Numbered from the stretch's first letter, positions 52,713 through 62,476 are shown. The stretch is DNA of 64,000 bases from Teichococcus deserti (GCF_001982615.1 NZ_MLCO01000013.1:1-64000); one strand, 5' to 3'. Notes: generated by a model not told the origin, from the letters alone. Numbers and translations: made by a program.

Positions 52713-54194
52713 ATGACCGCAGCCACCGATTTCACCATCGCCGGCGCCCGGGCCGCGCTGGCCCGCCGCGAGATCAGCGCGACCGAGCTGGCCACCGCCC
52801 ATCTGGACGCTATCGCCGCGCTCAATCCGCGGGTGAACGCCTATATCACCGTGACGCCCGAGGTGGCGCTGGCCCAGGCCGCCGCTGCCGACGCCGCGCT
52901 GTCCAAGGGCGAGGCCGGGCCGCTGACCGGCATCCCGCTGGCGGTCAAGGACCTGTTCTGCACCGCCGGCACCCGCACCACGGCGGCCAGCAAGATCCTG
53001 GGCGACTTCAAGCCACCCTATGAGAGCACGGTGACCTCGCAGCTGCTGCGCGACGGCGCGGTCTTCCTGGGCAAGGCCAATCTCGACGAATTTGCCATGG
53101 GCTCCTCCAACGAGAGCTCGGCCTTCGGCGGCGTCGAGAACCCCTGGAAGCGGCAGGGTGACGATGCCGTGCTGGTGCCCGGCGGCTCCTCCGGCGGCTC
53201 GGCCGCAGCGGTCGCGGCGCGGCTGGCGCTGGGGGCCACGGCCACCGACACCGGCGGCTCGATCCGCCAGCCGGCGGCCTTCTGCGGCATCGTCGGCATC
53301 AAGCCGACCTATGGCCGCTGCTCGCGTTTCGGCATTGTGGCTTACGCCTCCAGCCTCGACCAGGCCGGACCGGTGGCGCGCACCGTCGAGGATTGCGCCA
53401 TCCTGCTGAACTCGATGGCCGGCTTCGACCCGAAGGATTCGACCAGCGCCGACCGCGCCGTGCCGGACTTCGCTGCCGCCGTGGCGCGTGGCGTGAAGGG
53501 CCTGCGCATCGGCATCCCGCGCGAATACCGGGTCGAGGGCCTGTCGCCCGAGATCGACGCGCTGTGGCGCAAGGGCATGGAGTGGCTGAAGGCCGAGGGC
53601 GCGACCCTGGTCGACATCAGCTTGCCGCACACGAAATACGCACTGCCGACTTATTATATCGTGGCGCCGGCCGAGGCCTCCTCCAACCTCGCCCGCTATG
53701 ACGGCGTGCGCTTCGGCATCCGAGAGGAAGGCGCCGACCTCAAGGATCTCTACGAGCGCAGCCGCGCCGCCGGCTTCGGGGCCGAGGTGAAGCGCCGCAT
53801 CCTGATCGGCACCTATGTGCTCTCGGCCGGCTATTACGACGCCTATTACGTCAAGGCGCAGCAGGTGCGGGCGCTGATCAAGCGCGACTTCGACCAGGCC
53901 TGGGGTCAGGTCGACGCCATCCTGACCCCCGCCACGCCCACCGCCGCCTTCGGCCGGGACGAGACGCAGGACGACCCTGTGGCCATGTATCTGAACGACG
54001 TCTTCACCATCACCGCCAATCTGGCGGGCATCCCGGGCATGTCGGTTCCCGCCGGGCTCGACGCCCGCGGCCTGCCGCTCGGCTTGCAGATCCTCGGCCG
54101 TCCCTTCGACGAGGAGACGGTCTTCGCCGTCGGCGGCGCCATCGAGCGCGTCGCCGGCTTCACCGCCACCCCGTCGGTGAGGGCCGCGGCATGA
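52713..54194 (+). CDS. gatA: Aspartyl/glutamyl-tRNA amidotransferase subunit A
   Basis: A 493-residue amidase that releases ammonia from glutamine for transamidation of misacylated tRNA-Gln or tRNA-Asn. The Ser-cisSer-Lys triad is visible: Lys in [12 protein letters not shown], the Gly/Ser loop [14 protein letters not shown], and the nucleophile region [14 protein letters not shown]. It overlaps gatB by four bases. The operon shows that this organism makes Gln-tRNA (and possibly Asn-tRNA) by the indirect route. Confidence 0.97.
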   Translation: MTAATDFTIAGARAALARREISATELATAHLDAIAALNPRVNAYITVTPEVALAQAAAADAALSKGEAGPLTGIPLAVKDLFCTAGTRTTAASKILGDFKPPYESTVTSQLLRDGAVFLGKANLDEFAMGSSNESSAFGGVENPWKRQGDDAVLVPGGSSGGSAAAVAARLALGATATDTGGSIRQPAAFCGIVGIKPTYGRCSRFGIVAYASSLDQAGPVARTVEDCAILLNSMAGFDPKDSTSADRAVPDFAAAVARGVKGLRIGIPREYRVEGLSPEIDALWRKGMEWLKAEGATLVDISLPHTKYALPTYYIVAPAEASSNLARYDGVRFGIREEGADLKDLYERSRAAGFGAEVKRRILIGTYVLSAGYYDAYYVKAQQVRALIKRDFDQAWGQVDAILTPATPTAAFGRDETQDDPVAMYLNDVFTITANLAGIPGMSVPAGLDARGLPLGLQILGRPFDEETVFAVGGAIERVAGFTATPSVRAAA

Positions 54195-55642
54195 GCTACA
54201 CCATCGAAGGCAGCACCGGCACCTGGGAGGTCGTCATCGGCCTTGAGGTGCATGCGCAGGTGACCTCGGAGGCGAAGCTGTTCAGCGGCGCGGCCACCAC
54301 CTTCGGCGCCGAGCCGAACAGCCAGGTCAGCTTCATCGATGCCGGCTTCCCCGGCATGCTGCCGGTGATCAACGGCGAATGCGTGGCGCAGGCGGTGCGC
54401 ACCGGCCTCGGGCTGAACGCCCAGGTCAATCTGTGGTCGCGCTTCGATCGCAAGAACTATTTCTACGCCGATCTGCCGCAGGGCTATCAGATCAGCCAGT
54501 TCGCCTATCCTATCATCGGCACCGGCCAGATCGAGATCCAGCTGGCCGACGGCAGCACCAAGCAGATCGGCATCACCCGCCTGCATCTGGAGCAGGATGC
54601 CGGCAAGTCGTTGCATGACCAGCATCCAACCAAGAGCTACATCGACCTGAACCGGTCGGGCGTGGCGCTGATGGAAATCGTCTCGGAACCCGATCTTCGT
54701 TCGCCTGAGGAGGCGGGTGCCTATCTGACGAAACTGAGACAGATCCTGCGCTACCTCGGCACCTGCGACGGCAATATGGAGCAGGGGTCGCTGCGCGCCG
54801 ACGTCAACGTCTCCGTGCGCCGGCCGGGCGAGGGGTTCCGCACCCGCTGCGAGGTCAAGAACGTCAACTCGATCCGCTTCGTCATGCAGGCGGTCGAGGC
54901 CGAGGCGCGGCGCCAGGTCGAGCTCTGGGAAGGCGGCGAGGAGGTGGTGCAGGAGACCCGCCTGTTCGACACCACCCGCGGCGTGACGCGGTCGATGCGC
55001 TCCAAGGAGGATGCGCATGACTACCGCTACTTCCCCGATCCCGACCTGCCGCCGCTGGTCATCGAGCAGGCCTGGGTCGACCAGCTGAAGGCCGCCTTGC
55101 CGGAGCTGCCGGATGCCCGCCGCGCCCGCTATGTCGGCGATTTCGGCCTGACGCCCTATGACGCGCATGTGCTGACGCTGGAGAAGGAGACGGCCGCCTT
55201 CTACGAGACCGTCGCCAAGGGCCGCGACCCCAAGGTCGCCGCCAACTGGCTGACCGGCGACTTCTTCGCCGGCCTGAACCGCACCGGCCATTCCATCGGC
55301 GACAGCCCGGTGACGGCGGCGCATCTGGGCGAGCTGCTCGACCTGATTGCCGACAGCACTCTCTCCGGCAAGCTGGCCAAGGAGGTGCTGGAGGTCATGT
55401 TCGAGACCGGCAAGGCCCCGGGCGTGGTGGTCGAGGAGCGGGGCCTGAAGCAGGTCACCGACACCGGCGCGATCGAGGCGGTGATCGACCAGGTGATGGC
55501 CGCCAATGCCGGCAAGGTCGAGGAATACCGCAGCGGCAAGGACAAGCTGTTCGGCTTCTTTGTCGGCCAGACGATGAAGGCCATGCAGGGCAAGGGCAAT
55601 CCGGCCCTGGTCAACGAGCTGCTGAAGACCAAGCTGGGCTGA
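54191..55642 (+). CDS. gatB: Aspartyl/glutamyl-tRNA amidotransferase subunit B
   Basis: A 483-residue kinase-transamidase that activates the Glu- or Asp-tRNA and uses ammonia channelled from GatA. Seen are [58 protein letters not shown] and [20 protein letters not shown]. The C-terminal YqeY-like tail ([20 protein letters not shown]) that contacts tRNA is present. A GC-rich hairpin follows at 55662-55689. Confidence 0.97.
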   Translation: MSYTIEGSTGTWEVVIGLEVHAQVTSEAKLFSGAATTFGAEPNSQVSFIDAGFPGMLPVINGECVAQAVRTGLGLNAQVNLWSRFDRKNYFYADLPQGYQISQFAYPIIGTGQIEIQLADGSTKQIGITRLHLEQDAGKSLHDQHPTKSYIDLNRSGVALMEIVSEPDLRSPEEAGAYLTKLRQILRYLGTCDGNMEQGSLRADVNVSVRRPGEGFRTRCEVKNVNSIRFVMQAVEAEARRQVELWEGGEEVVQETRLFDTTRGVTRSMRSKEDAHDYRYFPDPDLPPLVIEQAWVDQLKAALPELPDARRARYVGDFGLTPYDAHVLTLEKETAAFYETVAKGRDPKVAANWLTGDFFAGLNRTGHSIGDSPVTAAHLGELLDLIADSTLSGKLAKEVLEVMFETGKAPGVVVEERGLKQVTDTGAIEAVIDQVMAANAGKVEEYRSGKDKLFGFFVGQTMKAMQGKGNPALVNELLKTKLG

Positions 55643-55661
55643 CCGCGCGGCTTCCGTGACG

Positions 55662-55689
55662 GCGCCGGGGCTGACGCAGGCCCCGGCGC
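55662..55689. terminator. GC-rich hairpin after gatB
   Basis: Perfect arms GCGCCGGGGC (55662-55671) and GCCCCGGCGC (55680-55689), loop of eight. There is no U-run, so it may be a weak or Rho-aided terminator. Confidence 0.55.
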
Positions 55690-55731
55690 GTGCTTCCCTG
55701 GCTGCAACATCGGCAAAGGAAGCGCCAGGCC

Positions 55732-56361
55732 ATGATCACCCTCTACAGCTGGAACACCCCCAATGGCCGCAAGATCAGCGTGGCCCTGGAGGAGATGGGG
55801 CTGCCCTATAAGGTCGAGGTCATCGACATCACCAAGGGCCAGCAGTTCCAACCCGATTTCCTGGCCATCTCCCCGAACAACCGCATCCCGGCGATCGTCG
55901 ACGAGGAAGGGCCTGACGGAAAGCCGGTCAGCGTCTTTGAGTCCGGCGCCATCCTGCTCTACCTCGCCGAGAAGACCGGGCGCTTCCTGCCGGCCGATCC
56001 GCGTGGCCGGATCGCCGTCTGGGAATGGCTGATGTGGCAGATGGGCGGCTTCGGCCCGATGCCCGGCCAGGTGCACCATTTCCTGGGCCGCCCCGAGGGG
56101 GCCGCGCGCGACTATGGGCTGGAGCGCTACGGTGCCGAGACGCGCCGCCTCTACGGCGTGCTGGACCGCCGCCTGACCGGGCGCGACTTCGTGGCGAGCG
56201 AGGGCGAGCCCAGCATCGCCGACTTCGCCATTCTTGGCTGGGCCTGGCGGCATGAACGGCACAAGGTCAATCTCGCCGACTTCCCGGCGGTCGGCGCCTG
56301 GTATGCGCGGATGATGGCGCGGCCGGCGGTGGCACGTGGTATGTCGGCGCATCTGGGCTGA
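55732..56361 (+). CDS. Glutathione S-transferase family protein, YfcG-like
   Basis: A 209-residue GST. The thioredoxin-like N-domain begins ITLYSWNTPNGRKISVALEE, with TPNGRK typical of the Nu-class YfcG/YghU group that acts as a disulfide-bond reductase with glutathione. ISPNNRIPAIVD and SVFESGAILLYLAEKTG bind glutathione. The C-domain has PSIADFAILGWAWRH. The ATG at 55732 has AAAGGAAG upstream. It is unlinked to the tRNA-Ser downstream. Substrate not predictable. Confidence 0.9.
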   Translation: MITLYSWNTPNGRKISVALEEMGLPYKVEVIDITKGQQFQPDFLAISPNNRIPAIVDEEGPDGKPVSVFESGAILLYLAEKTGRFLPADPRGRIAVWEWLMWQMGGFGPMPGQVHHFLGRPEGAARDYGLERYGAETRRLYGVLDRRLTGRDFVASEGEPSIADFAILGWAWRHERHKVNLADFPAVGAWYARMMARPAVARGMSAHLG

Positions 56362-56440
56362 AAGCCGCGGCCCGGGGCAGGGCGGCGAAACCTTCGCCGT
56401 TCTATCCCCAGGTTTTTCGCCCGAAAGTGCCCCGCATGGT

Positions 56441-56469
56441 TTGACGGCGGGAGGCCAGGACGCTAGAAG
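56441..56469 (+). promoter_or_regulatory. Putative sigma-70 promoter for tRNA-Ser
   Basis: TTGACG (56441-56446), 17-base spacer, TAGAAG (56464-56469). Initiation would fall near 56476, 30 bases before the tRNA. Confidence 0.55.
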
Positions 56470-56505
56470 CAGCCTCGCATACGCCGTGTAACTTCAATAC
56501 CCTGC

Positions 56506-56598
56506 GGAGGGGTGGCCGAGTGGCCGAAGGCGGCGGTTTGCTAAACCGTTAAAGGGGGATAACCCCTTTCGTGGGTTCGAATCCCATCCCCTCCGCCA
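56506..56598 (+). tRNA. tRNA-Ser (GCT)
   Basis: A 93-base class II tRNA. Acceptor arms are GGAGGGG and CCCCTCC, the anticodon loop TTGCTAA holds anticodon GCT, a long variable arm carries AAGGGGG and CCCCTTT, and the T-loop is TTCGAAT. G73 and encoded CCA end it. The long variable arm confirms serine. Confidence 0.97.
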
Positions 56599-56624
56599 TC
56601 CTCTCTCCCCACTCTGACGATACG

Positions 56625-56649
56625 AGGTCATCCCCAAAATGGATGACCT
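56625..56649 (+). terminator. Hairpin terminator of tRNA-Ser
   Basis: Perfect arms AGGTCATCC (56625-56633) and GGATGACCT (56641-56649) with loop CCAAAAT, followed by TTAAAC. It lies 26 bases after the tRNA CCA. Confidence 0.7.
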
Positions 56650-56799
56650 TTAAACATATGGCGCGTGGCTACTTCGTCGCGCCTCGCCATAGTGCGGCCT
56701 TGACCTTGGCGAGAAGCCGAAATCCTCATTGGTCCAAGTCAGTTAGCGTTCCGCGTGCCTTGGCTCGGCCATCGGGCAATGGCGCCGCGACCCCGGCTG

Positions 56800-56976
56800 T
56801 CAGGCGGGCTGATGCAGAATGCTGTCGTAGATGGCATTTAGAATGTCGACGTGGCCCTGGATCAGCTGCGCCAGCTGGTCGGCCAACTGCGCATGATCCC
56901 CGGCGGCGACGTCGTGCAGATCGACATCGGCCAGCTCGCCAGAGGCCTTGTGCTGGGACGGTCGATGGTCGGTCAT
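56800..56976 (-). CDS. Small hypothetical protein (58 residues)
   Basis: Reading the minus strand from ATG at 56974-56976 gives 58 residues to a TGA at 56800. The start is preceded by GAGGA with a seven-base gap, a strong ribosome site. The N-terminal third is polar (MTDHRPSQHKASGELADVD). The C-terminal half is an amphipathic helix (HAQLADQLAQLIQGHVDILN, then AIYDSILHQPA). No family is recognised. It lies in a lower-GC pocket beside tRNA-Ser and is on the same strand as the next small gene. Confidence 0.6.
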   Translation of the reverse strand: MTDHRPSQHKASGELADVDLHDVAAGDHAQLADQLAQLIQGHVDILNAIYDSILHQPA

Positions 56977-57087
56977 CGAACGATCCTCGGTTGATGCCCG
57001 GAGGCTATCAGCCAGGACGCGGGCCGACCCATACAGGAGGCCTATGGACCCGATAGCCGACTTTGCCCATCGGGACCTTCCGCAGCC

Positions 57088-57318
57088 TCAGGCCAGGGCG
57101 TGGGCGCCGGGCGGGGAGAGGAAAGCGTCGATCTCGGCGCGGGCGCGCTGGATGACCTCGGTCAAGCCGTTAGGCTCAGAGTTGGTCACCACGGCCAGCT
57201 TCTGCCGGGCGGCGGCGAGACCGGCCGGGACGTAAACATGCACCGCCCATCCCGTGTCGCCGAACTCCTTGACTTCCATCGGGAAGGAACGGTGGTACCG
57301 GAGCTCGATGTAGGCCAT
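57088..57318 (-). CDS. Small hypothetical protein (76 residues)
   Basis: A 76-residue protein starting MAYIELRYHRSFPMEVKEFG at ATG 57316-57318, preceded by GGGGAGG six bases upstream. A beta-rich first half (WAVHVYVPAG) is followed by a helix (GLTEVIQRARAEIDAFLSPP). The open frame continues upstream, but the ribosome site decides this start. No family is recognised. It is 111 bases upstream of the 58-residue gene in the same orientation, so the two may form a unit. Confidence 0.62.
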   Translation of the reverse strand: MAYIELRYHRSFPMEVKEFGDTGWAVHVYVPAGLAAARQKLAVVTNSEPNGLTEVIQRARAEIDAFLSPPGAHALA

Positions 57319-57490
57319 GCCCTGCCTCCCCTGGATAGCCGGCTGCTGGTCTAGGACAGGCCAGCAGCCTGCACCACCGCGGAGTGCGGGTGGTTGTGCG
57401 GACGCCTTCAATCCAGGGTTGGAAGTTTCGGCGAGACTTCGGACGCAGCGCCGCCTGTGCTAGGGCGAGGCATCAAGGGAGAGGGCGCCG

Positions 57491-58045
57491 ATGGCCGAGG
57501 TGATGCGCTGCCGCTGGGCCACCAGCGATGTCGTGATGCAGAAGTACCACGACGAGGAATGGGGCAGGCCCGTGCGCGACAGCCGCATGCTGTGGGAAAT
57601 GCTGATGCTGGAGGGGTTCCAGGCCGGCCTCTCCTGGCTGACCATCCTGCGCCGGCGGGAGGGCTTTCGGGCTGCCTTCCGCGACTTCGATCCGGTGGCG
57701 GTGGCCGCTTTCGGGTCCGAGGATGTCGAGCGTCTGATGGGCGATGCCGGCATCATCCGGGCGCGGGCGAAGATCGAGGCGACCATCGGCAATGCCCGCG
57801 CCTATCTGGCGATGCAGGCCGCCGGCGAGGAGTTCGCCGAGTTCGCCTGGCAGTTCGTCGATGGCGCGCCGATCGTCGGCGACGGCGTGGCGCTGCCGGC
57901 GAAGACGCCGCTGTCGGAGCAGATTTCGGCGGCGCTGAAGAAGCGCGGCTTCAAGTTCGTCGGCCCGGTGATCGTCTATGCCTGGATGCAGGCGGTGGGC
58001 CTGGTCGACGACCATGCCAGCAGCTGCTTCTGCCGCCAGCGCTGA
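57491..58045 (+). CDS. tag: DNA-3-methyladenine glycosylase I
   Basis: A 184-residue base-excision glycosylase that removes 3-methyladenine. The zinc ligands fit Tag: Cys and His in MRCRWATSDVVMQKYHDEEW, and His and Cys in DDHASSCFC near the end. MLEGFQAGLSWLTILRRREGFR and FGSEDVERLMGDAGIIRAR are the family core. It lies alone between the small genes and a palindrome. Confidence 0.95.
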   Translation: MAEVMRCRWATSDVVMQKYHDEEWGRPVRDSRMLWEMLMLEGFQAGLSWLTILRRREGFRAAFRDFDPVAVAAFGSEDVERLMGDAGIIRARAKIEATIGNARAYLAMQAAGEEFAEFAWQFVDGAPIVGDGVALPAKTPLSEQISAALKKRGFKFVGPVIVYAWMQAVGLVDDHASSCFCRQR

Positions 58046-58080
58046 GTTGCCCCGGTCGATCCAGGAAGCAGAAACAGAAG

Positions 58081-58110
58081 GGGGCGCGGGGGGATATCCT
58101 CCCACCGCCC
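58081..58110. terminator. Imperfect GC-rich palindrome between tag and Nudix gene
   Basis: GGGGCGCGGGGGGA (58081-58094) can pair imperfectly with TCCTCCCACCGCCC. It is flanked by AACAGAAG and CTTGCTCG. The whole resembles the terminator at 26892-26913. It lies between convergent stop codons. Confidence 0.4.
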
Positions 58111-58124
58111 TTGCTCGCTGCCGA

Positions 58125-58679
58125 TCAGACGCTGGTCGCCGTTCCCGGCAGCGGTGTCATGCCGCGTTGATCTTCCGGAGGATTGGTGGCCGGAGCCCCC
58201 AGCGGCGTGTGGCGCGTGGCCTGCCAGTGATGCAGCGCCCAATGCACCGAGGGAAAGGCGATCTCGGCCCAGGGGATGTCTTCCCAGGCGAAAAAACGCG
58301 TCTCCAGGCTTTCCGGCCCAGGGGCAATGCCTGGCTCGGCCAGGCTGGCGCGGAACAGGATCTGCACCTGGCCAATGCGGGCGATCGAATAGACCGCCAG
58401 GATGCCCTCTATGGCGATGCGGGCGCTGGCTTCCTCGAAGGCCTCGCGGGCGGCGCCTTCGGCCACGGTCTCGCCCAGCTCCATGAAGCCGGCAGGCAGG
58501 GTCCAGAAGCCGCTGCGCGGCGGGATGGCGCGGCGGCAGAGCAGCACGCGCCCGCCATCGACGACCACGGCGCCGGCGACGATCTTGGGATTCTCGTAGT
58601 TGATGAAGCCGCAGTCGGCGCAGGTCAGGCGCTCGCGGTCTTCACCTTCGGGGATCACGCGGTGGAAATGCCCGGCCAT
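58125..58679 (-). CDS. Nudix hydrolase
   Basis: A 184-residue Nudix protein with a short N-terminal zinc-ribbon half (LTCADCGFINYENPK) and the Nudix box GFMELGETVAEGAAREAFEE, followed by ASARI. The usual Gly after EE is Ala here, a mild change. The pattern resembles ADP-ribose or NADH pyrophosphatase-like Nudix proteins, but the substrate cannot be set. The C-terminal 25 residues are disordered. It lies 39 bases downstream of truA on the same strand. Confidence 0.88.
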   Translation of the reverse strand: MAGHFHRVIPEGEDRERLTCADCGFINYENPKIVAGAVVVDGGRVLLCRRAIPPRSGFWTLPAGFMELGETVAEGAAREAFEEASARIAIEGILAVYSIARIGQVQILFRASLAEPGIAPGPESLETRFFAWEDIPWAEIAFPSVHWALHHWQATRHTPLGAPATNPPEDQRGMTPLPGTATSV

Positions 58680-58718
58680 GCCGCCAGCCTGCCGCTCCCG
58701 GCGGCCGGCCGCAAGCCG

Positions 58719-59480
58719 TCAGCACCAGTCGAGCGGCGCCGGATAGCGGGCGGTGAGGAAGGTCAGGCCCTCGGCGGGGGCGTTCTGGCCGGCGAGCGTG
58801 CGATCGCGCCCATCAAGCAATTGGCGCACCCAGGGCACCGGGCGGCGGCCGAGCCCGACCTGCATCAGGCTGCCCACCATGTTGCGCACCTGGTGGTGCA
58901 GGAAGCTGCGGGCGGCGGTGTGGACCAGGATTTCGTCGCCCTCGCGGCGCACGTCGAGCTGGTTGAGGGTGCGCAGCGCGTCCTTGGCCTGGCAGGCGGC
59001 GGCGCGGAAGGCGGAGAAGTCGTGGCGGCCCAGGATGGTCTGGGCGGCCGCGTGCATGGCCTCAGCATCGACGGCCTGGGGCACGTGCCAGACCCGCCCG
59101 GCCAGCAGCGCCGGCCGCGCCCGGCGGTTGAGGATGCGGTAGCGGTAGCTGCGGCCGATGCAGGAGAAGCGGGCCGACCAGTCCTCCGGCGCCCGGGCGG
59201 CGGCGATGACTGAGACCGGGTGGGGGCGGCTATAGGCGTTCAGCGCCTCGCGCAGGCGCAGCGGCGGCAGATCGGCGGCGACGTCGATCTGCACCACCTG
59301 GCCCTCGGCATGGACGCCGGCATCGGTGCGGCCGGAGGCCTGGGTGGCGGCGGGGACGCCGCCGTTCAGCGGGGCGGCGCAGTCCTCCAGCACCTGCTGC
59401 ACGGAAAGGCCTGTGGTCTGGCGCTGCCAGCCGACGAAGGGCGCGCCGTCATACTCGACCAGCAGGGCGTAGCGCGGCAT
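58719..59480 (-). CDS. truA: tRNA pseudouridine(38-40) synthase
   Basis: A 253-residue enzyme that makes pseudouridine in the tRNA anticodon stem. Seen are ALLVEYDGAPFVGWQRQ, the catalytic Asp in QASGRTDAGVHAEGQVV, SARFSCIGRSYRYRI and RSFLHHQVRNMVGSLMQVG. The start at 59478-59480 lies one base after the fmt stop, so it is the third gene of def-fmt-truA. Confidence 0.96.
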   Translation of the reverse strand: MPRYALLVEYDGAPFVGWQRQTTGLSVQQVLEDCAAPLNGGVPAATQASGRTDAGVHAEGQVVQIDVAADLPPLRLREALNAYSRPHPVSVIAAARAPEDWSARFSCIGRSYRYRILNRRARPALLAGRVWHVPQAVDAEAMHAAAQTILGRHDFSAFRAAACQAKDALRTLNQLDVRREGDEILVHTAARSFLHHQVRNMVGSLMQVGLGRRPVPWVRQLLDGRDRTLAGQNAPAEGLTFLTARYPAPLDWC

Positions 59481-59481
59481 G

Positions 59482-60402
59482 TCAGCCCAGCCGGCTGCCG
59501 GGCGGCAGGGCGTAGCCGCGCAGGAAAGCCTCTGCCGGCATGGTGCCGCGGCCGGCGCGCTGCAGCCGCAGCAGGCGCAGCGCGCCCTGGCCGCAGGCGA
59601 TGCGCGGGCCGGCGTCGAGCACGGTGCCCGGTGGGACAGGGGCGTCGAGCGGCTCGGGCTCGGCCTCCAGCACACGCAGGACCTCGCCGCCATGCTGGAA
59701 ATAGGTGCCGGGCCAGGGGTTGAGCGCGCGGATGCGGCGGTCGAGGGCGGCGGCGTCCTGGCTCCAGTCAAGCGCGCCGTCGGGCTTGCTCAGCTTGGGG
59801 GCATAGGTGACGCCCGCCTCGGGCTGCGGCACGGCGGCCGGGTTCTCATCCAGCGCCTGCAGGATCAGCTGGCCGCCGAGCTCGGCCAGGGCGTCGTGGA
59901 CCGCCGGCGTCCCGTCGCGCGGGCCGATCGGCACGCTGCCCTTCAGCAGCATCGGGCCGGTGTCGAGGCCTTCGTCCATCTGCATGATGGTGATGCCGGT
60001 CTCGGCGTCGCCGGCCAGGATGGCGGCCTGGATCGGCCCGGCGCCGCGCCAGCGCGGCAGCAGCGAGGCATGGATGTTCAGGCAGCCGCGGCGCGGCGCG
60101 TCCAGCATCTCGCGCGGCAGGATCAGGCCATAGGCGGCAACCACGGCGACATCAAGGTCGAGGGCACGGAAGGCCTCGTGCTCGGCCGTGTCGCGGCGGA
60201 CGCGGACCGGGTGACGCACCGGCAAAGTGAGCTCCAGCGCCGCGCGATGCACCGGGCAGGGGGTTTCTTTCTGGCCTCGCCCGGCGGGACGCGGCGGCTG
60301 GGTGTAGACGGCCGCGATCTCATGCCCCGCCGCGTGCAGGGCACGCAGGGCGGGCACCGAGAAATCGGGGCTGCCCATGAAGGCGAGGCGGAGCTTCTTC
60401 AT
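59482..60402 (-). CDS. fmt: Methionyl-tRNA formyltransferase
   Basis: A 306-residue enzyme that formylates initiator Met-tRNA. Seen are [17 protein letters not shown], the catalytic [20 protein letters not shown], and [20 protein letters not shown]. The C-terminal OB-like domain is short but present. It overlaps def by four bases; Fmt adds the formyl group that Def later removes. Confidence 0.97.
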   Translation of the reverse strand: MKKLRLAFMGSPDFSVPALRALHAAGHEIAAVYTQPPRPAGRGQKETPCPVHRAALELTLPVRHPVRVRRDTAEHEAFRALDLDVAVVAAYGLILPREMLDAPRRGCLNIHASLLPRWRGAGPIQAAILAGDAETGITIMQMDEGLDTGPMLLKGSVPIGPRDGTPAVHDALAELGGQLILQALDENPAAVPQPEAGVTYAPKLSKPDGALDWSQDAAALDRRIRALNPWPGTYFQHGGEVLRVLEAEPEPLDAPVPPGTVLDAGPRIACGQGALRLLRLQRAGRGTMPAEAFLRGYALPPGSRLG

Positions 60403-60929
60403 TCGTCGCGGCCTTTGGCCTTCAGCTCCTTGGCCAGCTTGCGCAGCATCATGTTGCGCTTCAGCGCCGAAAGATGGTCGACGAAGAGCACGCCGTTCAG
60501 GTGGTCGATCTCGTGCTGCAGGCAGGTGGCCATCAGCCCGTCGGCGGTCATCTCGCGCTTGGCGCCGTCGAGGTCGAGCCAGCGCACCTTCACCTCGGCC
60601 GGGCGGACGACCTCGGCATACTGGTTCGGCAGCGAGAGGCAGCCTTCCTCGCGTGCCGCGAGCTGCTCGCTGGCGGCGACGATCTCGGGATTGACCATGA
60701 CATAGGGCTGCGGCTGGTCGTCAGGCTGCAGGTCGATGACCACCAGCCGCAGCAACTCGCCGATCTGCGGCGCGGCCAAGCCGATGCCGGGCGCCTTGTA
60801 CATGGTCGCGAGCATGCGGGGGGCCAGGGCGCGCACCGCTTCGGTGTCGCCGGGGCCGACGGGGCGGGCCTTGGCGCGCAGCTTCGCGTCAGGGACCAGC
60901 AGGATGGGCAGCAGGGCAGGGTCGGACAT
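60399..60929 (-). CDS. def: Peptide deformylase
   Basis: A 176-residue metal enzyme that removes formyl from nascent peptides. The three motifs are [24 protein letters not shown] and [14 protein letters not shown]. It is divergent from hsp20 with 186 bases between starts and leads the def-fmt-truA unit. Confidence 0.97.
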   Translation of the reverse strand: MSDPALLPILLVPDAKLRAKARPVGPGDTEAVRALAPRMLATMYKAPGIGLAAPQIGELLRLVVIDLQPDDQPQPYVMVNPEIVAASEQLAAREEGCLSLPNQYAEVVRPAEVKVRWLDLDGAKREMTADGLMATCLQHEIDHLNGVLFVDHLSALKRNMMLRKLAKELKAKGRDE

Positions 60930-61115
60930 GGAACGGGTGCTCTAGCTTCTGGGCGGCGCGGCTTCAACTGCCGAGGCCAGAGGGCGGCCCTGCGCTCAGG
61001 GGCCGCGAGGGGCGGGGCCTCTTGCATCCGGCGGCGGAGCGCACAAACTGTTGTGGCGTGGCGGGGTGCTTCGGGCCCCGCCGCGGCTCGCTCATCGGAG
61101 GAGTTCCTGACTGCC

Positions 61116-61619
61116 ATGTCTCGTTCGTCGCTTTTCGGCTCGCCGCTGTTTCTCGGCTTCGACCATCTGGAGCAGATGCTCGACCGGGTGGCGAAGAATG
61201 CCGACGGCTATCCCCCGTACAATATCGAGCAGACCGCCGAGAACAGGCTGCGCATCACGCTGGCCGTCGCCGGCTTCAGCATGGACGACCTGCAGATCAC
61301 GCAGGAGGACAATCAGCTGGTGGTGCGCGGCAAGCAGAGGGACGAGAGTGAAGGCCGGGTCTTCCTGCATCGCGGCATCGCTGCCAGGCAGTTCCACCGC
61401 GCCTTCGTCCTGGCCGAGGGGATCGATGTCGAGGGCGCCTGGCTGGATAACGGGCTGCTGCATATCGACCTGAAGCGGCCGCAGCCGGCGGTGCGGGTCA
61501 AGGCGATCCAGATCGGCATGCGCGGCAGCCAGGGTGGCCGGGCCGTGGTGCAGGGCTCCCCGCAGGAGGAGGGCCAGGTCGCCGTTGGCCAGGTGCCGGT
61601 GGGTCAGATCACCGGCTGA
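61116..61619 (+). CDS. Hsp20 family small heat-shock protein
   Basis: A 167-residue alpha-crystallin-type chaperone. The crystallin domain has PPYNIEQTAENRLRITLAVA, FSMDDLQITQEDNQLVVRGK, FLHRGIAARQFHRAF and GAWLDNGLLHIDL. It begins MSRSSLFGSPLFLGFDHLEQ, as in the alphaproteobacterial IbpA-like group. A C-terminal extension of about 30 residues is Gly/Gln-rich. The ATG at 61116 follows CGGAGGAG. A DUF1150 gene follows, the usual partner in this class. No heat-shock promoter was clear by eye. Confidence 0.94.
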   Translation: MSRSSLFGSPLFLGFDHLEQMLDRVAKNADGYPPYNIEQTAENRLRITLAVAGFSMDDLQITQEDNQLVVRGKQRDESEGRVFLHRGIAARQFHRAFVLAEGIDVEGAWLDNGLLHIDLKRPQPAVRVKAIQIGMRGSQGGRAVVQGSPQEEGQVAVGQVPVGQITG

Positions 61620-61634
61620 GGCCCTGAGCCAGAC

Positions 61635-61664
61635 TCTGGCGCCTGCCGATGCGCCGGCGCCAGA
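61635..61664. terminator. Inverted repeat after hsp20
   Basis: Arms TCTGGCGCC (61635-61643) and GGCGCCAGA (61656-61664) with a loop of 12 and no U-run. It may attenuate transcription between hsp20 and the DUF1150 gene. Confidence 0.5.
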
Positions 61665-61856
61665 AGCCTGCGAATTATGACGCTTCGGCACAAAATGGCC
61701 GCAAAACCTTCAGGCTTCCCGGGCATTGTCCTTGGTGATCCGCTCCCGAGGAGGGGCGGAGACACGGGCAGGGAAGACCAAGTACGTTCACCGCGGTGCG
61801 TCCATGAGCGCCGCAGCGCCGGGCCCAGACCGGGACGGCAGAAGGAGATTCCCACG

Positions 61857-62099
61857 ATGAACAAGGAAGGTCCTACACGCCCCTTCGCCGCCGCAGATGC
61901 GCTGCGGCAGCTCGCGCCCGCCGACTGGGCGCGCTTCGGGGCGGAGCAGATCGCCTATATCCGCCCGATCGTCATGGACGGCGCGCCGGCGGTGGCCATC
62001 CATGCCGCCGATGGCACGCAGATCGGCGCGGCGCCCGATACCAGCCTGGCCACGGCCGCCATTTTGCAGCACGAGATGTTGCCGGTCCTGGTCCATTAG
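61857..62099 (+). CDS. DUF1150 family protein
   Basis: An 80-residue protein. The core WARFGAEQIAYIRPIVMDGA and FAIHAADG-like AVAIHAADGTQIG match DUF1150, a small alphaproteobacterial family that usually follows an hsp20 gene. The end is LATAAILQHEMLPVLVH. The ATG at 61857 is preceded by AGAAGGAGA, a strong ribosome site; the longer frame upstream is not used. Function is unknown; the pairing suggests a role linked to stress or protein quality. Confidence 0.88.
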   Translation: MNKEGPTRPFAAADALRQLAPADWARFGAEQIAYIRPIVMDGAPAVAIHAADGTQIGAAPDTSLATAAILQHEMLPVLVH

Positions 62100-62248
62100 G
62101 GCCCTCTGGCTGTCCTCACGCGCACCGACCTGGGTGCGACAGGCTTTGGCGCCGCGCTCCTTCCGGGCGCGGCGCGGTTGTTTCCCAGAGGTTTTTCCGC
62201 GACGCCGCGGGATCCTGGCCTCCGCGTCAGGAAAGCTGCGGAAGGTGG

Positions 62249-62277
62249 TTGCCCTGCCGCCGCAACCCCGCTAGATA
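62249..62277 (+). promoter_or_regulatory. Putative promoter for tRNA-Thr
   Basis: TTGCCC (62249-62254), 17-base spacer, TAGATA (62272-62277), 12 bases before the tRNA. Weaker match than the other tRNA promoters. Confidence 0.4.
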
Positions 62278-62289
62278 GCGGCCCGCGGC

Positions 62290-62364
<75 letters not shown>

Positions 62365-62476
62365 GCCCCTCCAGAACATCGCCTTCACCAGCACGGCAGC
62401 CGGACGATCGGCGTGTCGTCGTTCGGCGTTCTTGCGCCGCTTGCCCGGCGTGGGCCGCAAGACTGTTTCCGCGACT

